Shown: positions 7,660 to 16,312 of the stretch, piece after piece
Numbering within the stretch: the stretch's first letter is position 1
Layout: each line of letters opens with the position of its first letter
Virus record (IMG/VR): IMGVR_UViG_3300047509_000156
Coordinates: 42,482 to 106,481 of that record
DNA length: 64,000 nucleotides
From: a virus
Direction: 5' to 3' (one strand)
The notes under the pieces: generated by a model
Seen by the model: the letters and a program-made list of their open reading frames with translations, nothing else
What the model was told of the DNA's origin: nothing
Databases searched by the model: none
Made by a program: the position numbers and the translations under genes

Positions 7660-8105
7660 ATTCCCCCTCCTATGTGCTTCTCTGCTTCCTTACGGCGTTT
7701 CTCTTCCCAGAGAGCCTGTGCTTCTTCCGGCGTCGCGCCGACGGGGATCACGCGGTCGCCGTTCGCCTCGACCCAGTAGAACGCGGCCTGCTTGTGCAGG
7801 ACCCTACCGCAGGCAATGTCGGCCGCGTCGAGCGGCGCTTCCACGTAACTGAACAGGTCGAAGTGCGTGCCGCAGTGGACGCACATCGTCCCGCCGTAGA
7901 ATTTCGGATTTCTGGCGTAGGTCTCGCACAGGGCGAGCCCCATGTGCGTGTCGCAACCGCACTTCATGTGCCGGTAGGAGCGGTAGACGGGCATGACAAA
8001 ACCCTTGGCGCGTTCCTCTTCGGAGAGGACGAGATACGCTACCTGTTGCCCGTCTGGTTGATGTTCTCGCAGTCGCGGGTCTTTCGGATCGGTTGTCAGT
8101 CCCAT
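7656..8105 (-). CDS. Zinc-binding protein
   Basis: 149 aa. KCGCDTH and MCVHCGTHFDLF form a likely zinc site in the middle. The C-terminal 40 residues are charged and helical (ATPEEAQALWEEKRRKEAEK). ATGA coupling to 7450-7659. Function unknown. Confidence 0.7.
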   Translation of the reverse strand: MGLTTDPKDPRLREHQPDGQQVAYLVLSEEERAKGFVMPVYRSYRHMKCGCDTHMGLALCETYARNPKFYGGTMCVHCGTHFDLFSYVEAPLDAADIACGRVLHKQAAFYWVEANGDRVIPVGATPEEAQALWEEKRRKEAEKHIGGGI

Positions 8106-8112
8106 CAGTACC

Positions 8113-9012
8113 TCAATTTGCGTTGACGTATGGCGCCAAGAGGCCCCCAGCTTCAGATGCCGTTATCGAATACTTGATCTGTTGCTGCATCATGGATAGC
8201 GCCGCGCCCTCATACGATAAATTTGAAAGCAGCGATCCAGCTCTTGTCGATGCCCTCAATTGCGCCACCATTCGCTCCGCTGCCAGGGTAATGTCGTAGG
8301 GTAGTTTATCCCAACCGGCACAGTACGTGACCATCAGGTTGCCCTGGCCGTTGATGGGCACCGTGGAGAGGTTGATCCCTGGCGCGTAATACTTGGTACT
8401 CCACGTCTGGTTAATCCGCCACAGACAACCGCAGCGCGAAGAAGAATCAGGCTGGTCCCTGTCGATCCAGTAGTCGTTGCCGTAGTAGAGTTGCGACGAT
8501 GGCGAAGAAAACGATCCCGGCACGCTGCCACCATATGACAGATCGTCCTGCACGATATTCGCCCCGAAGGAGAGCGTCGTCAACCCCGTCAACGCGGCAG
8601 CCTGCGACAGGGTGATCGTCCCCGTCCCCACCGTGGCAATCGTCGTCAGCGGCTGAATGGCAAACGAGCCGATACAGGATACCCCTTGGCCGGCGAAGAG
8701 GTACTTGGTACTGCTCATCCCCGTCACCACGCTCGATCCGGCGACCGTATTGCCCGTGTAGATGGGTGCCTGTACGGGCCGGTCGCGGAGGATAAGTGGC
8801 CCCTCCGAAGGTCCCGATCCCATCCAGGTGATCGGGTTGGCCGGGTTGGAGGCCAGCATTACCGTCCTTCCCAGGTGTTCCTGGATGGCTGCACTCACCT
8901 CGGCAATCAACTGGTTGAGGATGAAGTCGTAGAGCGTCTTGGAAGGCTGGATACCAAGGACGATCTTGACGGCCGGCAGGGAGGTACAGGGGTCTACGTT
9001 GGGGATGCTCAT
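8113..9012 (-). CDS. Head-tail connector (gp6-like) candidate with beta insert
   Basis: 299 aa. The first 45 residues and the last 60 (DITLAAERMVAQLRAS, then an Ala/Gln-rich helix) fit the helical gp6/gp15-type connector fold. The middle 150 residues are a Thr/Gly/Ser-rich beta region, an insertion compared with the usual 90-120 aa. It is the first connector-like gene after capsid and decoration genes. Connector role inferred from helix pattern and order. Confidence 0.55.
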   Translation of the reverse strand: MSIPNVDPCTSLPAVKIVLGIQPSKTLYDFILNQLIAEVSAAIQEHLGRTVMLASNPANPITWMGSGPSEGPLILRDRPVQAPIYTGNTVAGSSVVTGMSSTKYLFAGQGVSCIGSFAIQPLTTIATVGTGTITLSQAAALTGLTTLSFGANIVQDDLSYGGSVPGSFSSPSSQLYYGNDYWIDRDQPDSSSRCGCLWRINQTWSTKYYAPGINLSTVPINGQGNLMVTYCAGWDKLPYDITLAAERMVAQLRASTRAGSLLSNLSYEGAALSMMQQQIKYSITASEAGGLLAPYVNAN

Positions 9013-9332
9013 CAGGACGAACCCACTTTATCTTTGAGAATGTTGCCTATGTGCCAGCCTTTACAGTCAGGGCATTCGTAGGCTTGCAGGACAAAGCCGG
9101 GTCGCTTGCCCATGTGAGAGATAGCTTTTTCAGCCTTCTCTTTGGATCGGTAGCAGGTTTTTCGCACACATCGGTGGTAGATATGTTGTAGCCTGCCATT
9201 ACTTCCTGCTGTTTCTCTGTGGTTGCCGGACAGGTTCAATATATCTGATGCTTTTTCCACAGAGCCACAGATCGATGTCCCGTTCCAGTTCACGCCGCGA
9301 GAACGCCGACGTGGCGAAGACCCATTCGCCAT
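9012..9332 (-). CDS. Small zinc-ribbon protein, start uncertain
   Basis: The last 60 residues are convincing: HRCVRKTCYRSKEKAEKAI, then YECPDCKGWHIGN, a common mini zinc-ribbon pattern that resembles the last part of a ribosome-associated CxxC fold. The upstream 45 codons overlap 9199-9435 in another frame and may not be translated. GTG at 9260 or TTG at about 9239 are other possible starts. Confidence 0.55.
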   Translation of the reverse strand: MANGSSPRRRSRGVNWNGTSICGSVEKASDILNLSGNHRETAGSNGRLQHIYHRCVRKTCYRSKEKAEKAISHMGKRPGFVLQAYECPDCKGWHIGNILKDKVGSS

Positions 9333-9435
9333 TCGCCATCACCCCATCGTCGGATCGGAAAACATACCCAACCCATACTCGCAGTTCCGAGACGAGCGGA
9401 TGGCGCTGACAGCGGATCTGGGTGACGTGGCTCAC
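9199..9435 (-). CDS. Hypothetical protein
   Basis: 78 aa from a GTG at 9435 that overlaps the stop of the glycosyltransferase gene. Balanced composition with a WVFATSAFSRRELERDIDLW helix. Overlaps the questionable 5' part of 9012-9332. No family recognised. Confidence 0.55.
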   Translation of the reverse strand: MSHVTQIRCQRHPLVSELRVWVGYVFRSDDGVMANGEWVFATSAFSRRELERDIDLWLCGKSIRYIEPVRQPQRNSRK

Positions 9436-11270
9436 ACGGTTCTCTCAAAGGACATCGCCGGGCACTTCTCATCCTCTACTGCCATCGTATCGATGACGCC
9501 CTCGGGCAGGTCCTGCTTCCTACGGACAAACCACAGCGAATCAGGGCCGTGGCGCAGGACGCCGTACTTCCTCTGGAACCATGTCGAAGCGTAGCCTTCC
9601 GTCAGCGCTTTGTTGACACCTTCCGAGTAGGTGTCATGGCCGCACAGAATCCCTCCCGGCTTGACGTTGATCATCCATAAATCGATGTCCCGCTGCGCTG
9701 ACTCAAAGGCGTGGTCGCCGTCGATAAAGACGACATCCGCCGAGTCGGCAGCAAAGCGCGCCGCCGCCTGGAGCGACGTTGATAGCCACGATTCGATGGT
9801 TAGATCATGACGCAATCGTCGCAATTCGTCGCTCTGTGTTTGCCATGTCTTCATGGCCTCGGCGGGATCGAACTTTTCATTGTCGCCAATTCCCAGGAAG
9901 GGATCGACACAGATCAGTTTGCAGCCCGCAGGAAGGGCCAGGGCGACCGCCGAGGCGCTACGTCCCATCCAGGTGCCCACTTCAACCCAGACGCCTCCTG
10001 GGGCCAATTCTGACGCTCTCTTGGCCAGCCAGAGGAGTTCAGCGTGCGTCATCCATCCTGATACCGAGATGGCGTAGAGCGCTGCTACCTCGGGCGCGAA
10101 GGCGTTATGCTGTGGTTCCAGGGAAGCGTGCGGCACGACCTCAGTGGATCGCCTGGCGAACTCGTGGTTGGCCACCAGCATCTCGACCGCCTTGCCAGTC
10201 ATCGTCTTGCCATTGACGTTCTTCTGGATCTTGTCCAGCAATTCGCCGCCGGAGCGAAGGTTTTCCATTTGCGTTTGCAGGATCGCGCCTGGTGCCCTAT
10301 CTGTCCGGTCGCGGGGAACGCTGGCCTCGTTCCTTCTCAGCAACGGCGTTCCCGTCGCTGGGCACAGTGCGAAGTGCGTCCAATGCCCGGCACGGTCCAC
10401 GTAGGGCTTGAATTCCATCTCGCCATGTGAGGACCCGCACGCCTCGCAGTGCGGCACCAGCAGCGACACGATCCCCGCCTGCGACATCTTTGTCTTCCGT
10501 GCCGATGTGAGATCCGAGTGGATCTTCCGCTGGTGCTTGTGGAGATTGTCGAGTTGTTCGGGTGTGACGATGGCCGGCTTGCCAACCCAGTTGCTTTTGT
10601 GGTGCTGTGCCCAGTTGTCCCAGTCCACGTAGAGCGGCACGCCGGCAAAGAACAATTTGCGGTGGAAACAGCACTCCTCAGTCTCCAGAACCTCCGTCCC
10701 CTTGGCGTTGTAGGTGTAGTCGTACCAGGGCGGCTGGATGATATCGAAGCACTTCCCAGAGTAGGCAATACACCCAGTCCCGAGGTTGGCGACCCGCTCG
10801 ATCCCCGTCCGCCGCGCCGCATCCTCGCGCCCCACGTTGACGACAAGATGCGTCTGGTCCTGTGTCCACGAGTGGATCAGGTTGTTCTCATCAATCGTTG
10901 GGTTCGATGCCGAACCCCACTCGAAGACACAGACATTCTCCTGCACCCCACCCATACAGTAGGGCAATCCGATCACAGCCGGTCCCTGATGATTTAGAAG
11001 GAAGTCAACCATCCTCTCGAAGCATCCATCCTGCACCCACATATCGTCGTCGATCATGAAGACAACATCGGGCTTGATCTGTCTGAGCTGATCGGCGGCG
11101 AAGTTTCTTGCCACATTGGTGGGGAATCGCTTGACGGGCATGTAAACGAGTTCGCCCAGGTCCTCGCGGAGCCGGCAGGTGATCTCGGCATCGACGTGAA
11201 AGCGCGACACCTCTTCGCGATGACTGCCTGAACCCAAGGGTTTGACGAGAGCGATGGTGTACTTGGCCAA
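9432..11270 (-). CDS. Glycosyltransferase fused to class I SAM methyltransferase
   Basis: 612 aa with two enzymes. Residues 1-250 look like a GT-A glycosyltransferase: nucleotide-binding start, VVFMIDDDMWV as the DxD motif, and a Gly/Tyr-rich acceptor region. A short Cys-containing linker (PHCEACGS) follows. Residues about 400-600 match the Methyltransf_24 type: motif I VWVEVGTWMGRSA, then ICVDPF and VVFIDGDHAFESAQRDIDLW. It probably builds and methylates a glycan on the virion or host surface. It sits inside the structural operon, which favours virion decoration. The target is inferred. Confidence 0.85.
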   Translation of the reverse strand: MAKYTIALVKPLGSGSHREEVSRFHVDAEITCRLREDLGELVYMPVKRFPTNVARNFAADQLRQIKPDVVFMIDDDMWVQDGCFERMVDFLLNHQGPAVIGLPYCMGGVQENVCVFEWGSASNPTIDENNLIHSWTQDQTHLVVNVGREDAARRTGIERVANLGTGCIAYSGKCFDIIQPPWYDYTYNAKGTEVLETEECCFHRKLFFAGVPLYVDWDNWAQHHKSNWVGKPAIVTPEQLDNLHKHQRKIHSDLTSARKTKMSQAGIVSLLVPHCEACGSSHGEMEFKPYVDRAGHWTHFALCPATGTPLLRRNEASVPRDRTDRAPGAILQTQMENLRSGGELLDKIQKNVNGKTMTGKAVEMLVANHEFARRSTEVVPHASLEPQHNAFAPEVAALYAISVSGWMTHAELLWLAKRASELAPGGVWVEVGTWMGRSASAVALALPAGCKLICVDPFLGIGDNEKFDPAEAMKTWQTQSDELRRLRHDLTIESWLSTSLQAAARFAADSADVVFIDGDHAFESAQRDIDLWMINVKPGGILCGHDTYSEGVNKALTEGYASTWFQRKYGVLRHGPDSLWFVRRKQDLPEGVIDTMAVEDEKCPAMSFERTV

Positions 11271-11272
11271 GA

Positions 11273-11656
11273 CTATTCTCCCTTTGGATACTTCAACCGT
11301 TCAATCTTCCACTTCTCCATGCGGAATATCGTGCCTTCCTTTTCCATAACGCCTTCGCGTGTTCCCGGCTTGATCTTGATGGTGTGGACGGAGTAGTAGG
11401 ATTCATCCCTCAGAGGCATTATCGCCTCGCGGAACCACAGACGGCCGTTGCTGATGCCCCAGCGTCCGGCGTATCTGGTAGAGAGCCAGGAGGATTCGTA
11501 GTAGCCGTCCGCACGAAGAATGGCGTCGAACTTGTTTGTCCCCCATGTTATTTGCCAGTGGCCAGCAAACGCCGGAACCGTCAGCGGTACGGCAGGTGCA
11601 GGCCGAGGAAACGGCGCCGGTGCCGCGATGGCCAGGCAGAGGAGGAGATGGTTCAT
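11273..11656 (-). CDS. Exported protein, unknown function
   Basis: 127 aa. The start at 11656 gives a clear signal peptide (MNHLLLCLAIAAPAPFPRPA). The mature part has repeated Trp/Tyr strands (HWQITWGT, YYESSWLST, RWGISNGRLWF), consistent with a small lipocalin- or TIGR03067-like beta barrel common in planctomycetes. Possible host-derived cargo. Position may be off by one base. Confidence 0.65.
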   Translation of the reverse strand: MNHLLLCLAIAAPAPFPRPAPAVPLTVPAFAGHWQITWGTNKFDAILRADGYYESSWLSTRYAGRWGISNGRLWFREAIMPLRDESYYSVHTIKIKPGTREGVMEKEGTIFRMEKWKIERLKYPKGE

Positions 11657-11657
11657 G

Positions 11658-11957
11658 CTACTCCGGTATGACGATGACTTGTTTCGATGGCACCACGACG
11701 CCGCCTTCCGCCCATGCGCCGGGAAGATAACTGGCAGGCCAGCCGGGGAACTCCTTGATCCTCCAGGCACCGTCAGGATAGAGCGGCGACGGTTCGATAT
11801 AGGTGGCGCATTCTTTTGGGATGTGGCAAACTCTCAGCAACCGTCCGAATCCATCCTTGACGTTCCAGAGAAGCAGTTTGCCTGTCTGTTTTTCTTTCTC
11901 GGGAAATGCCCATCCAAAGAGACAGGCGATCGTCGATAGGAATACTCGTCTGATCAT
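11658..11957 (-). CDS. Exported protein, unknown function
   Basis: 99 aa. The ATG at 11957 follows AGGAGTCAAC. N-terminal signal MIRRVFLSTIACLFGWA has a Tat-like RR pair. The rest is a beta-rich small domain. Coupled to 11954-12175 by ATGA overlap and adjacent to another exported protein. Confidence 0.65.
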   Translation of the reverse strand: MIRRVFLSTIACLFGWAFPEKEKQTGKLLLWNVKDGFGRLLRVCHIPKECATYIEPSPLYPDGAWRIKEFPGWPASYLPGAWAEGGVVVPSKQVIVIPE

Positions 11958-12175
11958 GTTGACTCCTGCCAATGTTTGTCGATTGGTTTGAGTTTACGCA
12001 GGCGACGTATTTCATTGATGGTGAGCGGCCCCGTCTGAAGATCAGGAGCGAAACAGATCATCTTGGCGCATCGTCTGCTTGTTTGTCGTGGTTTCTTTGG
12101 CTGTGGCGTCTTCTTGACGAGGAGCGACAACCCGGTAAGGCCAATAAGAGAAGCAAGAAAGTTTCGCCGGATCAT
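11954..12175 (-). CDS. Exported protein with Tat-like signal
   Basis: 73 aa. MIRRNFLASLIGLTGLSLL is a twin-arginine-like signal (RRNFL) plus hydrophobic core. The mature part is short and basic. ATGA coupling to both neighbours. It forms an export cassette with 11658-11957 and 11273-11656. Confidence 0.65.
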   Translation of the reverse strand: MIRRNFLASLIGLTGLSLLVKKTPQPKKPRQTSRRCAKMICFAPDLQTGPLTINEIRRLRKLKPIDKHWQEST

Positions 12176-12378
12176 GCGTATTCCTCCACTTCCTGTCCGC
12201 CATCGGCGAAAGCGTTACCAATCTCCTTGACGGCGTCGTACATACCGCCAGTTGGTGGCCCCATGAGGAAACCACCGCCACGGTGAAGGAGTGCCTTGTA
12301 GAGATGCACGAAGACCCTGTCCTGGCATTCCGGTGGCAGTTTGTCGAACTTCTTCCGCAGGTATTCTCCCGTCGTCAT
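12172..12378 (-). CDS. Hypothetical protein
   Basis: 68 aa, helical N-terminus (MTTGEYLRKKFDKLPPE) and a Gly-rich middle. ATGA coupling to 11954-12175. No family recognised. Confidence 0.65.
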   Translation of the reverse strand: MTTGEYLRKKFDKLPPECQDRVFVHLYKALLHRGGGFLMGPPTGGMYDAVKEIGNAFADGGQEVEEYA

Positions 12379-12581
12379 CGCTTCCTCCGTCCGTAACTTA
12401 ACTCATTGAGTGCCGCTGAAATCTTCCTTGCCGCCTGACGCTCCGTCTGATCCATCTTGCCCCACGGGTCGCTCTGCGCCTCGTAGAGTCGTTCCATCTC
12501 CACCGTCTCGGCAGCATTTCCATCGGGGTCGATGTCGTTGAGTTGCAGGAGTATCGAGACATACTTGGCGAAGGGACTCAC
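12375..12581 (-). CDS. Hypothetical protein
   Basis: 68 aa from a GTG at 12581 preceded by GGAGCAACCACC. Helical and charged. Frame is open upstream to 12653, but those residues are Cys/Arg-rich and cross into a hairpin, so the shorter form is preferred. Confidence 0.6.
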   Translation of the reverse strand: MSPFAKYVSILLQLNDIDPDGNAAETVEMERLYEAQSDPWGKMDQTERQAARKISAALNELSYGRRKR

Positions 12582-12643
12582 GGTGGTTGCTCCGTGACGG
12601 GCTGCACGCCAGCATATACACTCGCCGCGTTCTCCACAATGAG

Positions 12644-12677
12644 ACACGGACACAGGTAGAGCATCCTGTGTCCGTGT
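12644..12677. repeat. 13-bp perfect inverted repeat
   Basis: ACACGGACACAGG and its exact complement, 8-nt loop, between 12375-12581 and 12712-12891. No U-tract on either side. Could act as a terminator-like stem or mRNA processing site. Confidence 0.7.
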
Positions 12678-12711
12678 GACCAGCGTGGAGAGATTGGCGA
12701 TGGGAGATTTC

Positions 12712-12891
12712 TCAGGCCGGCTTGTCCTGTGTACCCATTTGGGCCGTGAAGAGAGCGGCCATGTAGGCGTCGGCCGCAGCCACGGATTTCAGGCTCTCCG
12801 GTTTGCCCTGTGCGTTTGCCAGAGATGCTGCAAGGATCGAGGTTGCTGCGCCGATAAGTGTGTCATTGGCGGCTACGGTTGGTTTGCTCAT
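12712..12891 (-). CDS. Small Ala-rich phage protein
   Basis: 59 aa from an ATG at 12891 behind GAGGAGAAACA. Ala/Ser/Thr-rich helical protein (TSILAASLANAQG). It lies in the late operon near the decoration gene, so a minor virion role is possible. No family recognised. Confidence 0.65.
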   Translation of the reverse strand: MSKPTVAANDTLIGAATSILAASLANAQGKPESLKSVAAADAYMAALFTAQMGTQDKPA

Positions 12892-12912
12892 TGTTTCTCC
12901 TCAGAGTAAGAA

Positions 12913-13194
12913 TCAGATCGAACCGGAAGAATGCCGCGTGATCGTCAGTTCGCCCCTCTCGTCCACGGCGGCATCCTCAACGAAGTATGGCTCGGCGGCG
13001 CAACCTCCTGCAAGGGCGCTGGTAATCTCGGCCATCATGTCCTTGTCGGGATGCACACAGATGTACGCTTCCAGAATCTTGCCGCACTCGGCCACAAGGA
13101 CGATTTTCTTGGTTGGCAGCCTGATGCTCTGTTTGTGACCGATGCCCAGAGCGTTCAGAAAGGCGTCAACGGCGTCGATTCCTCGCATGGCCAT
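12913..13194 (-). CDS. Hypothetical protein
   Basis: 93 aa. The start at 13194 follows TCTGGAGACAAGTC. Alpha/beta pattern with a KKIVLVAECGKILEAYICVH core. No family recognised. Confidence 0.6.
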   Translation of the reverse strand: MAMRGIDAVDAFLNALGIGHKQSIRLPTKKIVLVAECGKILEAYICVHPDKDMMAEITSALAGGCAAEPYFVEDAAVDERGELTITRHSSGSI

Positions 13195-13253
13195 GACTTG
13201 TCTCCAGAGGCGGGCGGCACCGGCAGTATACAGCATGGCGGCGCGAGATCGTC

Positions 13254-13733
13254 TCAGACGGACGGACTTCTACTGAACCCGCCTTCACCAGTACCGAAAC
13301 CGGGCTGACGTTTCTTCCCGCTGATCAGGAACCCCGACAGCCCAAACGCCCCAGTCGCGGTCGTCGCCGCGAAGGTATTGGCGTTCATGCGGACGTACCG
13401 CTGCGTCCGCAGTCCCATGATGGCCTGGAACAAGTTGGCGCCTGCCGTCGTGGCCGTCACCGTGAGGATCATCTGCGTGATCCCGTAGTCCGCCGAATTG
13501 ACGCCGGAGATCACGGTCCACGACCCCGTGCCAGAGGGTGATTCCTCGGCCTGCACGACGAGGTTGGTTACGTTGGCCACTGTGGGTACGGAGGCGATCA
13601 GCTGCATGGCGATACTGAACTCGCCGTCGCCCGACGTGGCCCAATCAGCCGAAGCACCCTGCGACGTGGCGGCGAGGGTGACGTTGTTGAACTGGAAGGA
13701 GCGAAGCGTCTCATTGACGTAGTCCAGAAGCAT
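13254..13733 (-). CDS. Capsid decoration or minor virion protein candidate
   Basis: 159 aa from an ATG at 13733 (GAGGTGATTCC upstream). Nearly all beta, rich in Thr, Ala, Val and Gly, with the repeating look of surface virion proteins. It is the next virion-type gene after the capsid, interrupted only by the HNH gene on the other strand. Confidence 0.5.
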   Translation of the reverse strand: MLLDYVNETLRSFQFNNVTLAATSQGASADWATSGDGEFSIAMQLIASVPTVANVTNLVVQAEESPSGTGSWTVISGVNSADYGITQMILTVTATTAGANLFQAIMGLRTQRYVRMNANTFAATTATGAFGLSGFLISGKKRQPGFGTGEGGFSRSPSV

Positions 13734-13777
13734 CGGAATCACCTCATGGAAAATGGGTTACGACGAGTGGAATTGAG

Positions 13778-13806
13778 GTCACTCGCGATGGGTTTGGGCG
13801 TATAAT
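13778..13806 (+). promoter_or_regulatory. Phage promoter family member with consensus TATAAT
   Basis: GTCACT, 17 bp, TATAAT, with the same GCG before the -10 as other members. It serves the plus-strand HNH gene at 13886. A CACCG/CGGTG stem lies in the leader (13822-13840). Confidence 0.8.
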
Positions 13807-13885
13807 GAAGGCGGACCCGGCACCGTCCCTTAACGGTGTCAGGTCCTGACCGATCAAAGCACCCTTGACTAGAAAGGGCACCTCG

Positions 13886-14779
13886 ATGGCTACAGGACAG
13901 CGTATCAGGGATCTCGCCGGGCAGCGCTTCGAGCGGCTTCTCGTTCTCCGCTTCGACTCGATCAACCACAACAGCAAGGTTGTCTGGTGGTGCCGTTGCG
14001 ACTGCGGGACCGAGAAGGCGATCCTGGGCGCGCATATGACACGAACCACTGATCCGGTCGTCTCCTGTGGTTGCTGGCGACGGGAGATGCCGAAGATCCG
14101 CGACAGTAAACCGGGGCGACAGACGGACGGCAAGCGAGCGCCGGAATACACGGCATGGTGTGGCGCCAAGGATCGCTGCTGTCGAAAAGGCGCCAGGAGT
14201 TATCCCGATTACGGCGGGCGAGGCATCGTCATGTGCGACGAGTGGCGCGACAGTTTCGATGCCTTCCTGGCCGACATGGGAACCAAACCGGGTCCGGAAT
14301 ACTCTCTCGAAAGGCAGGACGTTAATGGGCCGTATGCGCCATGGAATTGTGTCTGGGCGCTGCCGGTTGAACAGGGCAACAACAAGAGGAACAACGTCCT
14401 GCTGACTTTCCAGGGACGGACGATGAGCGTTTCGCAGTGGGCGCGAGAGTTGGGGATGAAGGTACTTACGCTTTATCAGAGGATTCGTCGTGGCATGTCG
14501 ATTGAGGACGCTTTTACCGCTCCGCTTCGCCAGCAAGGAACACTGACTCCTGAAGAACGAAACAGGAGATACCTGGCTCGTTCCGCTATCAGAGATCGTG
14601 TTCGTCGCGGCAAGATGCCTCACGTTTCAACCCTCAAGTGTGTCTTTTGCGGTAAGCAAGCCGAGCATTACGACCACTACGCGGGCTACGATAGGGCTAA
14701 TCGGCTTACGGTTCGTCCTGTTTGCGAGCGGCATCACCTCTGGGAACATGGCTCTCTTTTGGTCGAGCCAAAAGACTGA
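13886..14779 (+). CDS. HNH/AP2-like homing endonuclease
   Basis: 297 aa from an ATG at 13886 behind AGAAAGGGCACC. The N-terminal third has CRCDCG and SCGC zinc ligands. The middle carries YGGRGIVMCDEWRDSFDAF and YSLERQDVNGPYAPWNC, a pattern common in AP2/HNH-type phage endonucleases. An HTH-like segment (MSVSQWARELGMKV) follows. The C-terminus (KCVFCGKQAEHYDHYAGYD, then PVCERHHLWEH) is HNH-like. It is opposite to flanking late genes and has its own promoter. Confidence 0.85.
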   Translation: MATGQRIRDLAGQRFERLLVLRFDSINHNSKVVWWCRCDCGTEKAILGAHMTRTTDPVVSCGCWRREMPKIRDSKPGRQTDGKRAPEYTAWCGAKDRCCRKGARSYPDYGGRGIVMCDEWRDSFDAFLADMGTKPGPEYSLERQDVNGPYAPWNCVWALPVEQGNNKRNNVLLTFQGRTMSVSQWARELGMKVLTLYQRIRRGMSIEDAFTAPLRQQGTLTPEERNRRYLARSAIRDRVRRGKMPHVSTLKCVFCGKQAEHYDHYAGYDRANRLTVRPVCERHHLWEHGSLLVEPKD

Positions 14780-14788
14780 CAAATCGCG

Positions 14789-16288
14789 TCATGGGCCGAC
14801 AGTGGCGCAGGAAATTGAATCGCAAAAAGCCACTGTTCCGGGGTGTCTTGGACCTCCGTCGCCCGTGAGCACGCACCTGACCGCGCATTGGTCGCTCGAC
14901 AGAAGTGTATAGCCCACATCGGTTTGTACGAACTCAATTGCGCCGAAGAGGCCCAAGAGGTAGTCCGCCCATCCCGAAAAAAGTACATACGTCGCGTTCG
15001 TCACTCCACCCCGATTGTTGACGACCTGCACCGTCTTCGTCACCGGGTAGCCCGCCAGGTGCGGAATCGCCTTGCCCTTCAAATCGCGCACCAGCTCGTA
15101 CACGAAGCCGCCCACTTGCCCGGCCCCGGAGTAAGGCGTCCACCGCGTCTGACTGAACGCATAACTCAACTGCGGCCTCATGATGAAGCCGCCGTTGTCC
15201 TGGTCGGGATTGCCATTGTTTTCCTCGACCACCATCGGGAAGGAGTAGGCGTCCTGCGGCGAGAGTTGGTTCGGTGAACCCGACGCTCCCGTCTGCGTCA
15301 CTAGCGCCAACCCGTATGGGTTGCCCGAAGCGCTGCCCATCGTGGCCAGTCCCAGCGGTTGTGTCTGAGAGCCGTTGCCCTGGAGGAGGTAGAAGTCCAA
15401 CTGCAAGGCGACACTCTTGAAGATGTCCGCCCTGATCAGGGCCTCGGTAGCCGGCGCCCCGTAGCGCAGCAACTCGTTGGGCAGCACCACCACGGTGATC
15501 ATCTTGCGGGCGTTGAGGTTCAGCGCCCCCGTCGTGACCGTGGTTGGGGTTGTCTGGTTATTTTCCAGTTGCCCCTGGCTGGCTGTGGGCGTGATGAGGC
15601 GGGGGTAGGTGATTCGGCCCGAAGGACCCAGCGGCACGACGGTGGCGCCGGCGTTGAGCAATGCCTCGCGATTTCTCAGGAGTTCGATGGGCGGCCCGAA
15701 GGTTGGGGGAGGGACAAAGGTGCCGCCGCCGGCCTGGTCGGTCCAACTCTGCGCGGGTAGCGCGGCTGCCTTGCCGCCGTAGCCGGAAAGATCGTCGCGC
15801 AGGCCCTTGTTGTCGTAGGCTTTCTTGTACCAGTGCTGGATCTCTTCGGGGTCGGCACGATCGACGCCATGCTGAAGGAGCGATTTCATCTCGTAGTAGT
15901 CATCGTTGCTCATCATCTCCGAGTTGAACCCATCGGGCCACAGAGGGGCGAAGCAGTGCCCCGCTCCGGCGAACTTCTGGAAGCCGCCGCCGGCCTGGAA
16001 GGTAGCGTTGCGGATCTTTTCGGAGAGCATTCCCTCGACCTTGCAGAACTCAGGAGGGATGTGGCCGCCCACCATGCCCAGCATCTTGCCGAAGTAGAAG
16101 CCGCGCGAGGTCATGATGTTTTCACCACGCCGGGCATAGGGCGCCGATCCTGCGGGGGCGCCGAGAACTGGCTGCGCCCCCGTGTCGCGGGCGGCGGCGA
16201 GGCGGGCGTCGGTCGTCTCGATCTTGTTGAGCCGGCTTTCCATGTTGGACAGGACCTTGAGGACCTGTTCAGTGGCGGATTCTGGCAT
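14789..16288 (-). CDS. Major capsid protein, HK97 fold
   Basis: 499 aa. Residues 1-60 form a coiled coil like the delta domain that is removed in HK97-type proheads. The remainder shows capsid features: a Gly/Phe-rich region, then SGRITYPRLITPTASQGQLE, a repeated-strand P-domain, and VALQLDFYLLQGNGSQTQPLG, typical of the A-domain helix and loop of HK97-like capsids. AAGAAGAGGTATCC precedes the ATG. The preceding gene may be its scaffold. No protease gene is evident in the window. Confidence 0.9.
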   Translation of the reverse strand: MPESATEQVLKVLSNMESRLNKIETTDARLAAARDTGAQPVLGAPAGSAPYARRGENIMTSRGFYFGKMLGMVGGHIPPEFCKVEGMLSEKIRNATFQAGGGFQKFAGAGHCFAPLWPDGFNSEMMSNDDYYEMKSLLQHGVDRADPEEIQHWYKKAYDNKGLRDDLSGYGGKAAALPAQSWTDQAGGGTFVPPPTFGPPIELLRNREALLNAGATVVPLGPSGRITYPRLITPTASQGQLENNQTTPTTVTTGALNLNARKMITVVVLPNELLRYGAPATEALIRADIFKSVALQLDFYLLQGNGSQTQPLGLATMGSASGNPYGLALVTQTGASGSPNQLSPQDAYSFPMVVEENNGNPDQDNGGFIMRPQLSYAFSQTRWTPYSGAGQVGGFVYELVRDLKGKAIPHLAGYPVTKTVQVVNNRGGVTNATYVLFSGWADYLLGLFGAIEFVQTDVGYTLLSSDQCAVRCVLTGDGGPRHPGTVAFCDSISCATVGP

Positions 16289-16312
16289 TGGATACCTCTT
16301 CTTGTTTTTGGC

